From contig NZ_JAUSTY010000027.1 in assembly GCF_030813115.1 (NCBI RefSeq), positions 1 through 45,535 on the forward strand: a stretch of DNA of 45,535 nucleotides, read 5' to 3'. Under the pieces are notes generated by a model that saw nothing but the letters and a program-made list of their open reading frames with translations, had not been told where the DNA came from and searched no databases. Position numbers and translations under genes: made by a program. Shown here piece by piece: positions 1 through 7,627 of this stretch (position 1 is the first letter of the stretch; each line of letters starts with the position of its first letter). The DNA comes from Bacillus horti (GTDB lineage: Bacteria > Bacillota > Bacilli > Caldalkalibacillales > JCM-10596).

Positions 1-348
1 GTTTTTTAATGTCTTTTTGAATATTCCCATCACCCGCTCCATTACTTACATACGGGAAGAGAACCCACAGTGGTCGATCATCCGTGAAGACATCGGAGAA
101 TAAGCTAAGTAGGATGCACGTCAAAAATTCCGAATTATCCACGAGTCCGAAGGGCTCGTTTTTTAATGTCTTTTTGAATATTCCCATCACCCGCTCCATT
201 ACTTACATACGGGAAGAGAACCCACAGTGGTCGATCATCCGTGAAGACATCGAAGAATAAGCTAAGTAGGATGCACGTCAAAAATTCCGAATTATCCCGA
301 GTCCGAAGGGCTCGTTTTTTAATGTCTTTTTGAATATTCCCATCACCC
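1..348 (+). repeat. Tandem array: gene 3' end plus terminator, 2.2 copies of 156-157 bp
   Basis: Unit 1 begins at or before base 1, unit 2 begins at 158 and a 35-base partial unit 3 begins at 314. The units are nearly identical (a G/A change near the stop codon and a 1-base length difference). Each unit holds an open frame ending in ...WSIIREDIGE or ...IREDIEE with TAA at 101-103 and 258-260, about 40 bases of spacer, then a hairpin (GAGTCC-gaa-GGGCTC) and a T run. It therefore looks like a tandem duplication of the last part of an upstream gene with its terminator. I do not recognise the protein end. The minus-strand frame across the array is a by-product of the repeat. Confidence 0.8.
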
Positions 349-364
349 AAAATGGCATAAATGT

Positions 365-395
365 AGCGAGTCCAAAAGGACTCGCTTTATTTTTT
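365..395 (+). terminator. Rho-independent terminator after the repeat array
   Basis: Perfect 8-bp stem GCGAGTCC-aaaa-GGACTCGC followed by TTTATTTTTT. It is the third terminator in a row on this strand and closes transcription from the gene that lies left of the window. On the opposite strand it has no good T run. Confidence 0.8.
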
Positions 396-729
396 AACAA
401 AAAGCAGATTGATTAGGAACCCCATCTACATAAAGACTCATTCCACTAGCAAAAATCTCATCAGAACTGTATAGAGTAAAACCAGAGGAGTTATAATCTA
501 AAAAAAGCTCCTCATCGACATAGCGCTGTGTAAAGCGATCTATAAAAAAGGTTAGTTCTTCTACCTGAATCAACGTGTCATTTTTTCTAGCATCATCTAC
601 AACCAAATGAATATCCACCGTAGAGCTACATCCACCTGACATAGCCGCATCGACACGAATTCCCTTACCACCATCTATTGTATATTGACGTAGCTGTTCT
701 AATGCAGTAGCTTTCACTTCAATATGCAT
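394..729 (-). CDS. HesB/IscA-like (iron-sulfur cluster biosynthesis family) protein
   Basis: A protein of 111 residues from ATG at 729; a GTG at 738 would add three residues. The AAGGAG site lies only 3 bases from the GTG but 11 from the ATG, so I prefer the ATG. The sequence has the HesB-like layout: MHIEVKATALEQL start, a central GIRVDAAMSGGCSS segment and DEELFLDYNSSGFTLYS near the end. It keeps one Cys in the central motif but lacks the C-terminal CGC pair that IscA/SufA carriers use to bind iron or clusters, so it belongs to the non-canonical Bacillales HesB-like proteins of unclear role. It is transcribed divergently from thiL and is probably monocistronic. Confidence 0.75.
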   Translation of the reverse strand: MHIEVKATALEQLRQYTIDGGKGIRVDAAMSGGCSSTVDIHLVVDDARKNDTLIQVEELTFFIDRFTQRYVDEELFLDYNSSGFTLYSSDEIFASGMSLYVDGVPNQSAFC

Positions 730-937
730 AGTATTCACTACTCCTTTCTAGTAAAACATCATCTAGCCAGCTTAATCCTATTACTTACTTCCATTGTACC
801 TTATATTACGATATTCACAAAGAACCAAATCCTTGAATGAAAGCTCTGGAGTTGAATGGTGAACATAGCAAGGCTATAATGAGTTAAAAGCTAGAAAAGC
901 AAAAAATAGCAACAGAAGTGATGTGTAGGAGGAAGTC

Positions 938-2056
938 ATGGAGAAACGTAACGCTCAGCAAACAGAAAAAGAACAAGAAAAAGAGCAGCCAAGGCTAGAC
1001 GAGTTCGAGCTGATTCATCAGCTAACCCATGATTTTGTCAATTACCACCAGCATCCAGTTCCTAATGGGGACGATGCAGCTATTTATTTACCAGAGAGCG
1101 GTCAGGGTCAAATTCTATGCGTGGATATGATGGTGGAGGATATCCACTTTAAACGAGTAACCATGAGCCCGTTTCATATAGGCTATAAGGCCCTCGCGGC
1201 AAATTTGAGTGATATTGCGGCTATGGGAGGAAAACCTCACTCATTTTTAGTTGCATTAGCCATCCCGCCAAGCTGGTCACCTACCGAGCTTAAGGAAATG
1301 TACCAGGGAATGAAGAAGCTAGCGGACCAATATAAAGTAGATTTACTCGGTGGAGACACGACCTCAACAAAAGATAAATTAGTATTGAGTATCACGGCAA
1401 TTGGTCAAGTTAATAAAAATACAACTCTTCTTCGTTCGAACGCAAAAGCAGGGGATGTTGTTTTTGTAACTGGATCTTTAGGAGACGCAGCAGCGGGACT
1501 AGATATCCTTTTGCAGGCTAATCAGCGTATTGAGTATGGTACAGCAGAGAAAAATAAAAATAATAAGATAGTTGATAAAGTTTATAAAAATAAGGAACAA
1601 CTCATTCGAGCCCATCAGCTCCCTGAACCTCATGTTAAACAGGGTCAACTTCTTGCCTCATTAGCCCAGCGTGGTTCCATTGCCCTTAACGATATTAGTG
1701 ATGGCCTTGCAAGTGAATGCTCTGAAATTGCGTCAAGTAGTAAGGTGAATATAGTGCTGAACAAGGAACGAATCCCGTTAAGTAATGAGCTTATGGCATG
1801 GGCAGAAGATCGACAAACAGACTCTCTTAAGTATGCGTTGCATGGCGGAGAGGATTATAAGCTTGTAGGTACGTTTCCAAAGGAGCTTGAAGAAGATATT
1901 ATAACTACCTTCCATCAAGATAACCTCGGCATTACTATTATTGGACATGTAGAGGAAGGACATGGAGAAGTTTGGATAACGGAGAAGAATCAGCGATCGA
2001 GAATCGTCGAAAAAGGCTATAATCATTTCAACGAAACAAATAAATCAAAGAATTAA
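938..2056 (+). CDS. thiL: Thiamine-monophosphate kinase
   Basis: ThiL phosphorylates thiamine monophosphate with ATP to thiamine diphosphate in the cytosol, the last step of cofactor synthesis. The 372-residue protein shows the AIR-synthase fold motifs: NGDDAA (about residue 42), VDMMVEDIHF, LGGDTTS, NDISDGLASE and HGGEDYKLVG. It is longer than usual (about 325-340) because of a charged N-terminal extension of some 20 residues and a Lys/Asn-rich insertion near residues 205-220. ATG at 938 follows a GGAGGAAG site. It opens the thiL-tsaE-tsaB-rimI-tsaD block, arranged as in B. subtilis. Confidence 0.95.
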   Translation: MEKRNAQQTEKEQEKEQPRLDEFELIHQLTHDFVNYHQHPVPNGDDAAIYLPESGQGQILCVDMMVEDIHFKRVTMSPFHIGYKALAANLSDIAAMGGKPHSFLVALAIPPSWSPTELKEMYQGMKKLADQYKVDLLGGDTTSTKDKLVLSITAIGQVNKNTTLLRSNAKAGDVVFVTGSLGDAAAGLDILLQANQRIEYGTAEKNKNNKIVDKVYKNKEQLIRAHQLPEPHVKQGQLLASLAQRGSIALNDISDGLASECSEIASSSKVNIVLNKERIPLSNELMAWAEDRQTDSLKYALHGGEDYKLVGTFPKELEEDIITTFHQDNLGITIIGHVEEGHGEVWITEKNQRSRIVEKGYNHFNETNKSKN

Positions 2057-2068
2057 AGGATGAAAGAT

Positions 2069-2536
2069 ATGGACAATCCCCAATTTAAATATATAAGTGA
2101 ATCTCCAGAGGATACTGCAAGATTAGCTGAACAGCTTGCCCAAGAGTTAAAAGGCGGGGAGGTTATTACACTAACAGGAGATTTAGGAGCGGGTAAAACA
2201 AGATTTACTCAGGGCTTAGCCGTAGGATTAGGGATCAAGAAACAAGTAAATAGCCCCACCTTTACTTTAATTAAAGAGTACCATGGAGAAAGCTTAGCCC
2301 TTTACCATATGGACGTTTATCGTATAGAGGATGAGTTCGAAGAGCTTGGTTTTGATGAATATTTCTACGGGGACGGAGTAGCCGTTATTGAATGGCCGCA
2401 GCAGATCGAAGCTCAGCTTCCACAGCAGAGGCTTGAGATCAATATACTCAAAATAAGTGATAACCAAAGAGAGGTTCAGTTCCATGCGAAGGGATCTTTG
2501 TACGAACAATTATTAACCAAGGTGATGAAAAAATGA
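2069..2536 (+). CDS. tsaE: tRNA threonylcarbamoyladenosine biosynthesis ATPase TsaE
   Basis: TsaE is the ATPase that resets the TsaB-TsaD complex in synthesis of t6A at position 37 of ANN-decoding tRNAs. Walker A is GDLGAGKT (about residue 40), followed by the family motifs NSPTFTLIKEY and YRIEDEFEELGFDEYF and the VIEWPQ segment. I place the start at ATG 2069, giving 155 residues, because the AAAGGA site lies 8 bases upstream; the ATG at 2060 overlaps that site. The end overlaps tsaB by 4 bases, so the two are probably translationally coupled. Confidence 0.93.
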   Translation: MDNPQFKYISESPEDTARLAEQLAQELKGGEVITLTGDLGAGKTRFTQGLAVGLGIKKQVNSPTFTLIKEYHGESLALYHMDVYRIEDEFEELGFDEYFYGDGVAVIEWPQQIEAQLPQQRLEINILKISDNQREVQFHAKGSLYEQLLTKVMKK

Positions 2537-3246
2537 AGCTATTAGCGATAGATACAGCAAACTGGCCTCTTGGAGTAGCGATTATGGAAGAGGGAAAATT
2601 ATTAGGTGAAGTCAATACACAAGTAAGTAAAAATCACTCTATTCGACTTATGCCTACTGTGGAGTGGCTATGTGAACAGGTGCAGATACAGCCCAAAGAG
2701 TTAGATGGTATAGCTGTTGCTCAAGGTCCAGGCTCTTACACAGGTGTACGAATTGGAGTGACTACAGCAAAAACGCTGGCCTGGAGCTTAAAAATTCCTC
2801 TTCTTGGCGTATCCAGTCTACAAATTATAGCTCAGAATAGAGCTAGTTTTCCAGGTCTTATCGTCCCTCTTGTTGATGCACGAAGAGAAAGGGTTTATTG
2901 CGGAAAATATCAAAGCAAAGCTTTAGCAGATGGTTTCATTGTTCAAGGGGAGGATCGCCTAGTAGGGATAGAGGACTTATGCCATGAACTAAGCTCTACA
3001 GAGGGGCAGATTTTATTTATTGGGGAAGGTGTTCGTGTGTATAGAGAACAGCTCGAGGCAGCCTTAAAGGATAGAGCTATTTTCGCAGCAGAGGTTGAGC
3101 ATCCTCCACGAGCCAGCCAGCTGGCTCATATCGCCTTTACACAATGGAAGGAAAGCTTGGAAAAGGCCGAGGATATCCATTCCTTTTCTCCAGAATATCT
3201 GCAGCTAGCCGAGGCGGAAGCAACATGGCAGAAAAACAATCGATGA
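2533..3246 (+). CDS. tsaB: tRNA threonylcarbamoyladenosine biosynthesis protein TsaB
   Basis: A protein of 237 residues of the ASKHA fold that partners TsaD in the t6A37 complex. Family features are LLAIDTANWPLGVAI at the N terminus and GIAVAQGPGSYTGVRIGVTTAKTLAW near residues 60-85. The protein is catalytically inactive and serves as a dimerisation platform in characterised species. ATG overlaps the tsaE stop (ATGA), and the stop lies inside the start region of rimI, so tsaE, tsaB, rimI and tsaD are one overlapping unit. Confidence 0.93.
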   Translation: MKLLAIDTANWPLGVAIMEEGKLLGEVNTQVSKNHSIRLMPTVEWLCEQVQIQPKELDGIAVAQGPGSYTGVRIGVTTAKTLAWSLKIPLLGVSSLQIIAQNRASFPGLIVPLVDARRERVYCGKYQSKALADGFIVQGEDRLVGIEDLCHELSSTEGQILFIGEGVRVYREQLEAALKDRAIFAAEVEHPPRASQLAHIAFTQWKESLEKAEDIHSFSPEYLQLAEAEATWQKNNR

Positions 3247-3692
3247 ATAAGCCCTATTTTCGCTTCATGACGGTCCATGATATTCCCCATGTGATGGAGG
3301 TTGAGAACGCTGCGTTTACTGTCCCGTGGAGTGAGGATGCCTTTTATAATGAACTGCTCAATAATCATTTTGCTAAATATATCGTTGCCGTGGATGAAGA
3401 ACGTATTGTGGGTTATTGTGGAGTGTGGCTCATTGTCGATGAAGCGCATATTACTAATGTAGCTGTCCATCCCGATTATCAAGGGAAGAAAATTGGGAAG
3501 CAATTAATGCAAGAAATCATTGAGATATCTAAACACTTAAGTGCCGTTCGGATGACGCTTGAGGTTAGAGTATCCAATCATGCAGCACAAAGACTTTATC
3601 AGAGCTTCGGCTTTGAAATCCAAGGCGTCCGCAAGCAGTATTATTCAGACAATAAAGAGGATGCTTACATAATGTGGGTGAATTTATCATGA
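3225..3692 (+). CDS. rimI: Ribosomal-protein-alanine N-acetyltransferase RimI
   Basis: GNAT-family acetyltransferase of 155 residues that in characterised bacteria acetylates the N-terminal Ala of ribosomal protein S18. The acetyl-CoA loop is visible as [14 protein letters not shown] (about residues 82-96), followed by [19 protein letters not shown] and the YY/DAYIMW tail typical of RimI. I choose ATG 3225, which follows GAGG at 3211-3214. An alternative ATG at 3243 overlaps the tsaB stop exactly as ATGA but has no clear ribosome binding site. The end overlaps tsaD by 4 bases. Confidence 0.88.
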   Translation: MAEKQSMNKPYFRFMTVHDIPHVMEVENAAFTVPWSEDAFYNELLNNHFAKYIVAVDEERIVGYCGVWLIVDEAHITNVAVHPDYQGKKIGKQLMQEIIEISKHLSAVRMTLEVRVSNHAAQRLYQSFGFEIQGVRKQYYSDNKEDAYIMWVNLS

Positions 3693-4789
3693 GACAAAAA
3701 TCTTATCAAGAAGTGAAACAGCAAACGAATCCAGAAGAGATTCAACAAATAAATCAATCCGATCAATCTTCTCAACAAAAAATCAAACCTTCCATATGTA
3801 TTTTAGGGATTGAAACGAGCTGTGATGAAACAGCAGTTGCTGTTGTTGAGGATGGAAAAACGATATTATCCAATATTGTAGCTACACAAATGGACGTCCA
3901 CAAACGCTTTGGGGGCGTTGTCCCTGAAGTTGCTTCAAGAGCCCATGTGGAACAGATGACCATCGTGATAGAGGAGGCATTACAGCAGGCGAATCGTACA
4001 ATTGAACAGGTGGATGCAATTGCTGTTACGAAAGGACCGGGATTAGTTGGTGCTCTTCTGATAGGTGTTGCTGCGGCAAAGGCACTTTCCTTTGCCCACG
4101 GTATTCCACTTATCGGTGTTCATCATATAGCTGGTCATATTTATGCAAATCGGCTAGTTGAAGAGCTAGAGTTTCCATGTCTAGCTTTAGTCGTGTCAGG
4201 AGGGCATACTGAAATTATCCTGATGAAGGAGCATGGGAGCTATGAAACATTAGGTGAGACTAGGGATGATGCAGCCGGAGAAGCTTACGACAAGGTAGCC
4301 CGGGCTTTAGAGCTTCCCTACCCAGGAGGTCCACATATTGATAAACTAGCTCAGCAGGGGAAAGCGACAATCCCTTTTCCTCGCTCCTGGCTAGAGCCCG
4401 ATTCTTATGACTTCAGCTTTAGTGGATTGAAGTCAGCGGTGCTTAATCATCTGCACAATACTCGTCAGCGTGGGGAGCAGATAATAAAGGAAGAAGTTGC
4501 TGCTAGCTTTCAAGAAAGTGTGGTAGACGTGCTAGTGACCAAAACAATGAAGGCTGCTCAACAGTATGGGGTCAAACAAATCCTACTAGCGGGTGGAGTA
4601 GCAGCAAACCAAGGATTACGTAGTCAGTTATCCACAACCTGTCAACAACAGGGCTATCCTTTGATAATCCCTCCTATGTCACTATGTACCGACAATGCAG
4701 CAATGATTGCAGCAGCAGGATATATTGAATGGGAAAAAGGAACGCGTGATCAAATGGGTCTTAATGCTTATCCGGGACTTGATTTGTAG
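3689..4789 (+). CDS. tsaD: tRNA N6-adenosine threonylcarbamoyltransferase TsaD
   Basis: TsaD transfers the threonylcarbamoyl group from TC-AMP to A37 of tRNA; it was formerly called Gcp or YdiE. Motifs are [14 protein letters not shown], the metal ligands [28 protein letters not shown] and [16 protein letters not shown] 3689 overlaps the rimI stop; GGGTGA lies 7 bases upstream, and an upstream GTG at 3674 is less convincing. The 366-residue form carries a Gln-rich extension of about 30 residues ahead of the conserved start, unlike B. subtilis. A perfect DnaA box (4628-4636) lies inside its 3' end, continuous with the cluster downstream. Confidence 0.95.
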   Translation: MRQKSYQEVKQQTNPEEIQQINQSDQSSQQKIKPSICILGIETSCDETAVAVVEDGKTILSNIVATQMDVHKRFGGVVPEVASRAHVEQMTIVIEEALQQANRTIEQVDAIAVTKGPGLVGALLIGVAAAKALSFAHGIPLIGVHHIAGHIYANRLVEELEFPCLALVVSGGHTEIILMKEHGSYETLGETRDDAAGEAYDKVARALELPYPGGPHIDKLAQQGKATIPFPRSWLEPDSYDFSFSGLKSAVLNHLHNTRQRGEQIIKEEVAASFQESVVDVLVTKTMKAAQQYGVKQILLAGGVAANQGLRSQLSTTCQQQGYPLIIPPMSLCTDNAAMIAAAGYIEWEKGTRDQMGLNAYPGLDL

Positions 4790-4801
4790 CAGTTTTTAGT
4801 T

Positions 4802-4876
4802 CTATACACATACTTATACACACTTTGTTAACAACCTGTGGATAATACATCCTCAGGTTGTTATTTTTGTGGATAA
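4802..4876. promoter_or_regulatory. DnaA-box cluster downstream of tsaD
   Basis: Perfect 9-mers matching TTATCCACA occur at 4837-4845 and 4868-4876 (both as TGTGGATAA on this strand). TTATACACA is at 4814-4822, a two-mismatch copy CTATACACA is at 4802-4810, and a further perfect copy is at 4628-4636 inside tsaD. Three exact copies in 250 bases, four including TTATACACA, is far above chance. B. subtilis has DnaA-box clusters outside oriC that titrate DnaA or regulate neighbours, and I recall one near gcp (tsaD), which would make this a conserved site. Confidence 0.7.
4830..4868 (+). terminator. Terminator of the thiL-tsaD operon
   Basis: 9-bp stem AACAACCTG / CAGGTTGTT with a 15-base loop, followed by ATTTTTG. 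One DnaA box overlaps the 5' arm and loop and another starts at the T run, so DnaA binding and termination share this DNA. Confidence 0.75.
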
Positions 4877-5031
4877 GAACTGAGAGAGTATGAATACTCT
4901 TTTCCCAAGGTACACTAAGCTGTGAGTAATCATGTTAGTAATTCTTGTAGCGCCATGTGTAAAATAATCAAATAATAATATATGAAAGCATAGATTGCCC
5001 TATAATACGGTGGAAGGAAGGGGAAGAGCGG

Positions 5032-7446
5032 ATGAGTCAACCATTCAAAAGATTATATAGATCATGCAAGCTTTGGAAGGTAACTCTTGCTAATCTAGTT
5101 CTTTTAGTTGTGATGGTTCTATTCTCTCCTTATAGCCTTGCTTTAAGTGAATCGCCGATAAATATAGAACTAGTCCAACAGGAAAGCTTTGAGCGGAGCC
5201 AGATACACTCTAGCAGTAAAGACAATCACCTCTTACTTATTCTTCTCCCTGGTTTATCCATGGAGAATATGGATTTATTAACTCCTTGGCTTCCAGATAA
5301 AATATTAGAACATGGTCAGCTAGGAGCCATGACCCTACGAACAGCTAGTGGTTTAAACAATCAGCATACGTTAGTGACCTTATCGACGGGACAGTATGAA
5401 AGGCTTGTAGGGGGGTGGAATGCATTTCATATTAATGAGCAGTTAGAGGATGGATTAACGGCAGGTCAAAGCTACACACAACGGAGTGGAAGGAATCCTA
5501 TGGGGCCAATTGTCCATCCCTTGCTTTATAAGTGGCAAAATGAATGGGAAGAGGAGCAGAATTACCGACAACAGCCTGAATGGCTTGGAGAGCTCCTCCA
5601 AGAGCAAGGAGTTTACACGGTAGCTTTCGGAAACAGTGATATTGGGGAAACGAAAAAAAGGCGGGCTCCTATGCTAGTGATGAATAAAGAAGGGCAAGCA
5701 CAGGGGCTAGTTTCAAAAGAAATTCTGCAATTCACCCCGTCATTTCCCACAGGATATCGCTCGGATTGGGGAAAGCTTCAGGAAGCCATTGATAGAGTAT
5801 GGCAGGAGCACTCCTCAACATTTACCGTTGTAGAGCTTGGAGACATAGAAAGAATGAATTCAATGTTTAAGGAAATGGAAAAAAATCATTTTCAAGAAGT
5901 GATGCAGCAATGGTGCTTTGAACTGGGACAGTGGCTACAAGCCCTACTGAACAAAGAGGCTATCCAGCCATCTATTATGCTGGTCTCTCCATGGGTTTCT
6001 GCAGAAGCACAAGAGGGAGGGCGTTTATTGGCGCCCATTCTTTTTTGGGAGCAAGAGCAGCCCTCAGGTTTATTAACATCAATAACCACGAAACAGACCG
6101 GGATTGTGACAAACCTAGATATGGCACCAACTATTTTAGCTAAGTTTAATGTACAAAAACCTTTAGGGATGGTTGGGCAGCCGATAGAATCGATAAGCGC
6201 CAAACGGTCATCGGATTCATTAGTTCAATCATTAGAAAAGCTTCAGGAATCAGGAAAGTTAAGTCAACCCTTTGATGCGGGTGAAGAACTACATAGTGAG
6301 AAGATATATATAAACGATTGGAAATCTGATCTATCTTATATGTTCACTATCTATGATAAAAGAAGGTCGGTTATTACCACCTTTTTAACGACTGTCATAT
6401 TAACTCTTCTTGCTTCAACAGCGTACTGGTGGTTCTATCGTTATGCTCATGGAGCAAAAGTATTACAATGGGTGGTAGGAGCAATTTTACTATCTCCTCT
6501 GTTTTTCCTGTGGTTTACGCCACTCATTCAATATATGAATGAACATTTGTGGATCAGTATTCTATTTGCTAGCGCTTTATGCACAAGCTTCATCTTATAC
6601 AGATTACTATCTCCCTCTATATGTATGGCTGCTATTTGCTTGTTGAATGCGACTGCTTTAGGCTGGGATATCGTACAGGGAAGTGAATGGATGAAGCGAT
6701 CATTCTTAGGCTATGATGCTATAATTGGAGCGCGATTCTACGGTATTGGAAATGAATACGCTGGAATCTTGTTAGGAGCCTCTATTATGGGAGTAACATC
6801 CTTATATGCTGGATTGTCTAAAAGGTTGGAAAGAAGGTTAGAGAAAAAGTGGATATACCTCATCCTGACAAGCGTGGGTTATCTCATTCTGTTGTTTCTA
6901 GTTGGAGCGCCTTCTTTTGGTACGAATGCTGGGGCAACCTTAGCTTTTCTTATTACCTTCCCCGTCGCACAGCTTCTCCTTTTTCAATATAGAGTCAAAC
7001 TAAAGCAAATCATGATCATTGGGAGCTGCTTTCTTGGTGGGTTTGTCTTATTTATTTTCATGCATTTACAAGGGGAGCATACTCATGTTAACACTTTGCT
7101 CCAAGCTTTGCTACAAGGAGAGTGGGGAATACTCTTTGAGATGATTAACCGCAAATGGAGCATGAATATGAAGCTTATCAAAGTTTCACTATGGGGCAAG
7201 GTTTTTGTAACGAGTTTATTTGTCATGCTGTTCTTTTTCTTTAGAGATAGGAAAACAGAAGAAGATAAAGGAGAGCAGGAAATATGGCTGAATGGCTTTC
7301 GAGCTATTATTTTGGGAGCTATCTTACTTTTGCTGATTAATGATTCTGGAATTGTGGCTGCCGCTACGACGATGCTCTATGTGACCTTTCCTTTGATTTA
7401 TTTAAAGCTGAATGAAAAGCTAGAAGGCATGCAGCAAAAAGAGTAA
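5032..7446 (+). CDS. Large membrane protein with extracellular alkaline-phosphatase-like domain
   Basis: A protein of 804 residues with a signal anchor (about 17-38), an outer domain to about residue 430, and about ten membrane segments in the C-terminal half. The outer domain resembles the alkaline phosphatase/phosphoglyceromutase superfamily: LLLILLPGLSMENM, then HTLVTLSTGQY and GIVTNLDMAPTIL in the places where such enzymes bind metals. The usual metal ligands are only partly recognisable, so catalysis is uncertain. The membrane half has conserved-looking RFYGIGNEYAGILLG, GAPSFGTNAGATLAF and NDSGIVAAA motifs. I know similar uncharacterised proteins in Bacilli and Clostridia, but no assigned function. 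ATG follows GGAAGGGGAAG; a TATAAT at 5001-5006 is a possible -10. Confidence 0.7.
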   Translation: MSQPFKRLYRSCKLWKVTLANLVLLVVMVLFSPYSLALSESPINIELVQQESFERSQIHSSSKDNHLLLILLPGLSMENMDLLTPWLPDKILEHGQLGAMTLRTASGLNNQHTLVTLSTGQYERLVGGWNAFHINEQLEDGLTAGQSYTQRSGRNPMGPIVHPLLYKWQNEWEEEQNYRQQPEWLGELLQEQGVYTVAFGNSDIGETKKRRAPMLVMNKEGQAQGLVSKEILQFTPSFPTGYRSDWGKLQEAIDRVWQEHSSTFTVVELGDIERMNSMFKEMEKNHFQEVMQQWCFELGQWLQALLNKEAIQPSIMLVSPWVSAEAQEGGRLLAPILFWEQEQPSGLLTSITTKQTGIVTNLDMAPTILAKFNVQKPLGMVGQPIESISAKRSSDSLVQSLEKLQESGKLSQPFDAGEELHSEKIYINDWKSDLSYMFTIYDKRRSVITTFLTTVILTLLASTAYWWFYRYAHGAKVLQWVVGAILLSPLFFLWFTPLIQYMNEHLWISILFASALCTSFILYRLLSPSICMAAICLLNATALGWDIVQGSEWMKRSFLGYDAIIGARFYGIGNEYAGILLGASIMGVTSLYAGLSKRLERRLEKKWIYLILTSVGYLILLFLVGAPSFGTNAGATLAFLITFPVAQLLLFQYRVKLKQIMIIGSCFLGGFVLFIFMHLQGEHTHVNTLLQALLQGEWGILFEMINRKWSMNMKLIKVSLWGKVFVTSLFVMLFFFFRDRKTEEDKGEQEIWLNGFRAIILGAILLLLINDSGIVAAATTMLYVTFPLIYLKLNEKLEGMQQKE

Positions 7447-7555
7447 TGAAGCAGGAACGAAGTAAAAAGTGCTATAAATCAAAGCAAGAAACGAAGTGAG
7501 AAGTGTATCAAGAACTAGAGCTAGCACATGACAAGAACCAGAGCAAAAGAGGAAT

Positions 7556-7588
7556 AGGACTCTCGTTCACTGATGAAACGAGAGTCCT
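7556..7588. terminator. Hairpin between convergent genes
   Basis: Perfect 12-bp stem AGGACTCTCGTT / AACGAGAGTCCT with a 9-base loop, between the 804-residue membrane protein gene (plus) and the ABC-F gene (minus). Neither side has a strong T run. I read it as a bidirectional terminator, supported mainly by position and symmetry. Confidence 0.55.
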
Positions 7589-7627
7589 GTATATGCTTGT
7601 TTATGCTCTTATCTCGTTCTTTCTGTC

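Noticed and set aside
135-350. Minus-strand frame of 71 codons in the repeat array
   Set aside because: Internally duplicated only because the DNA is a tandem repeat; no ribosome site; runs against two terminators.
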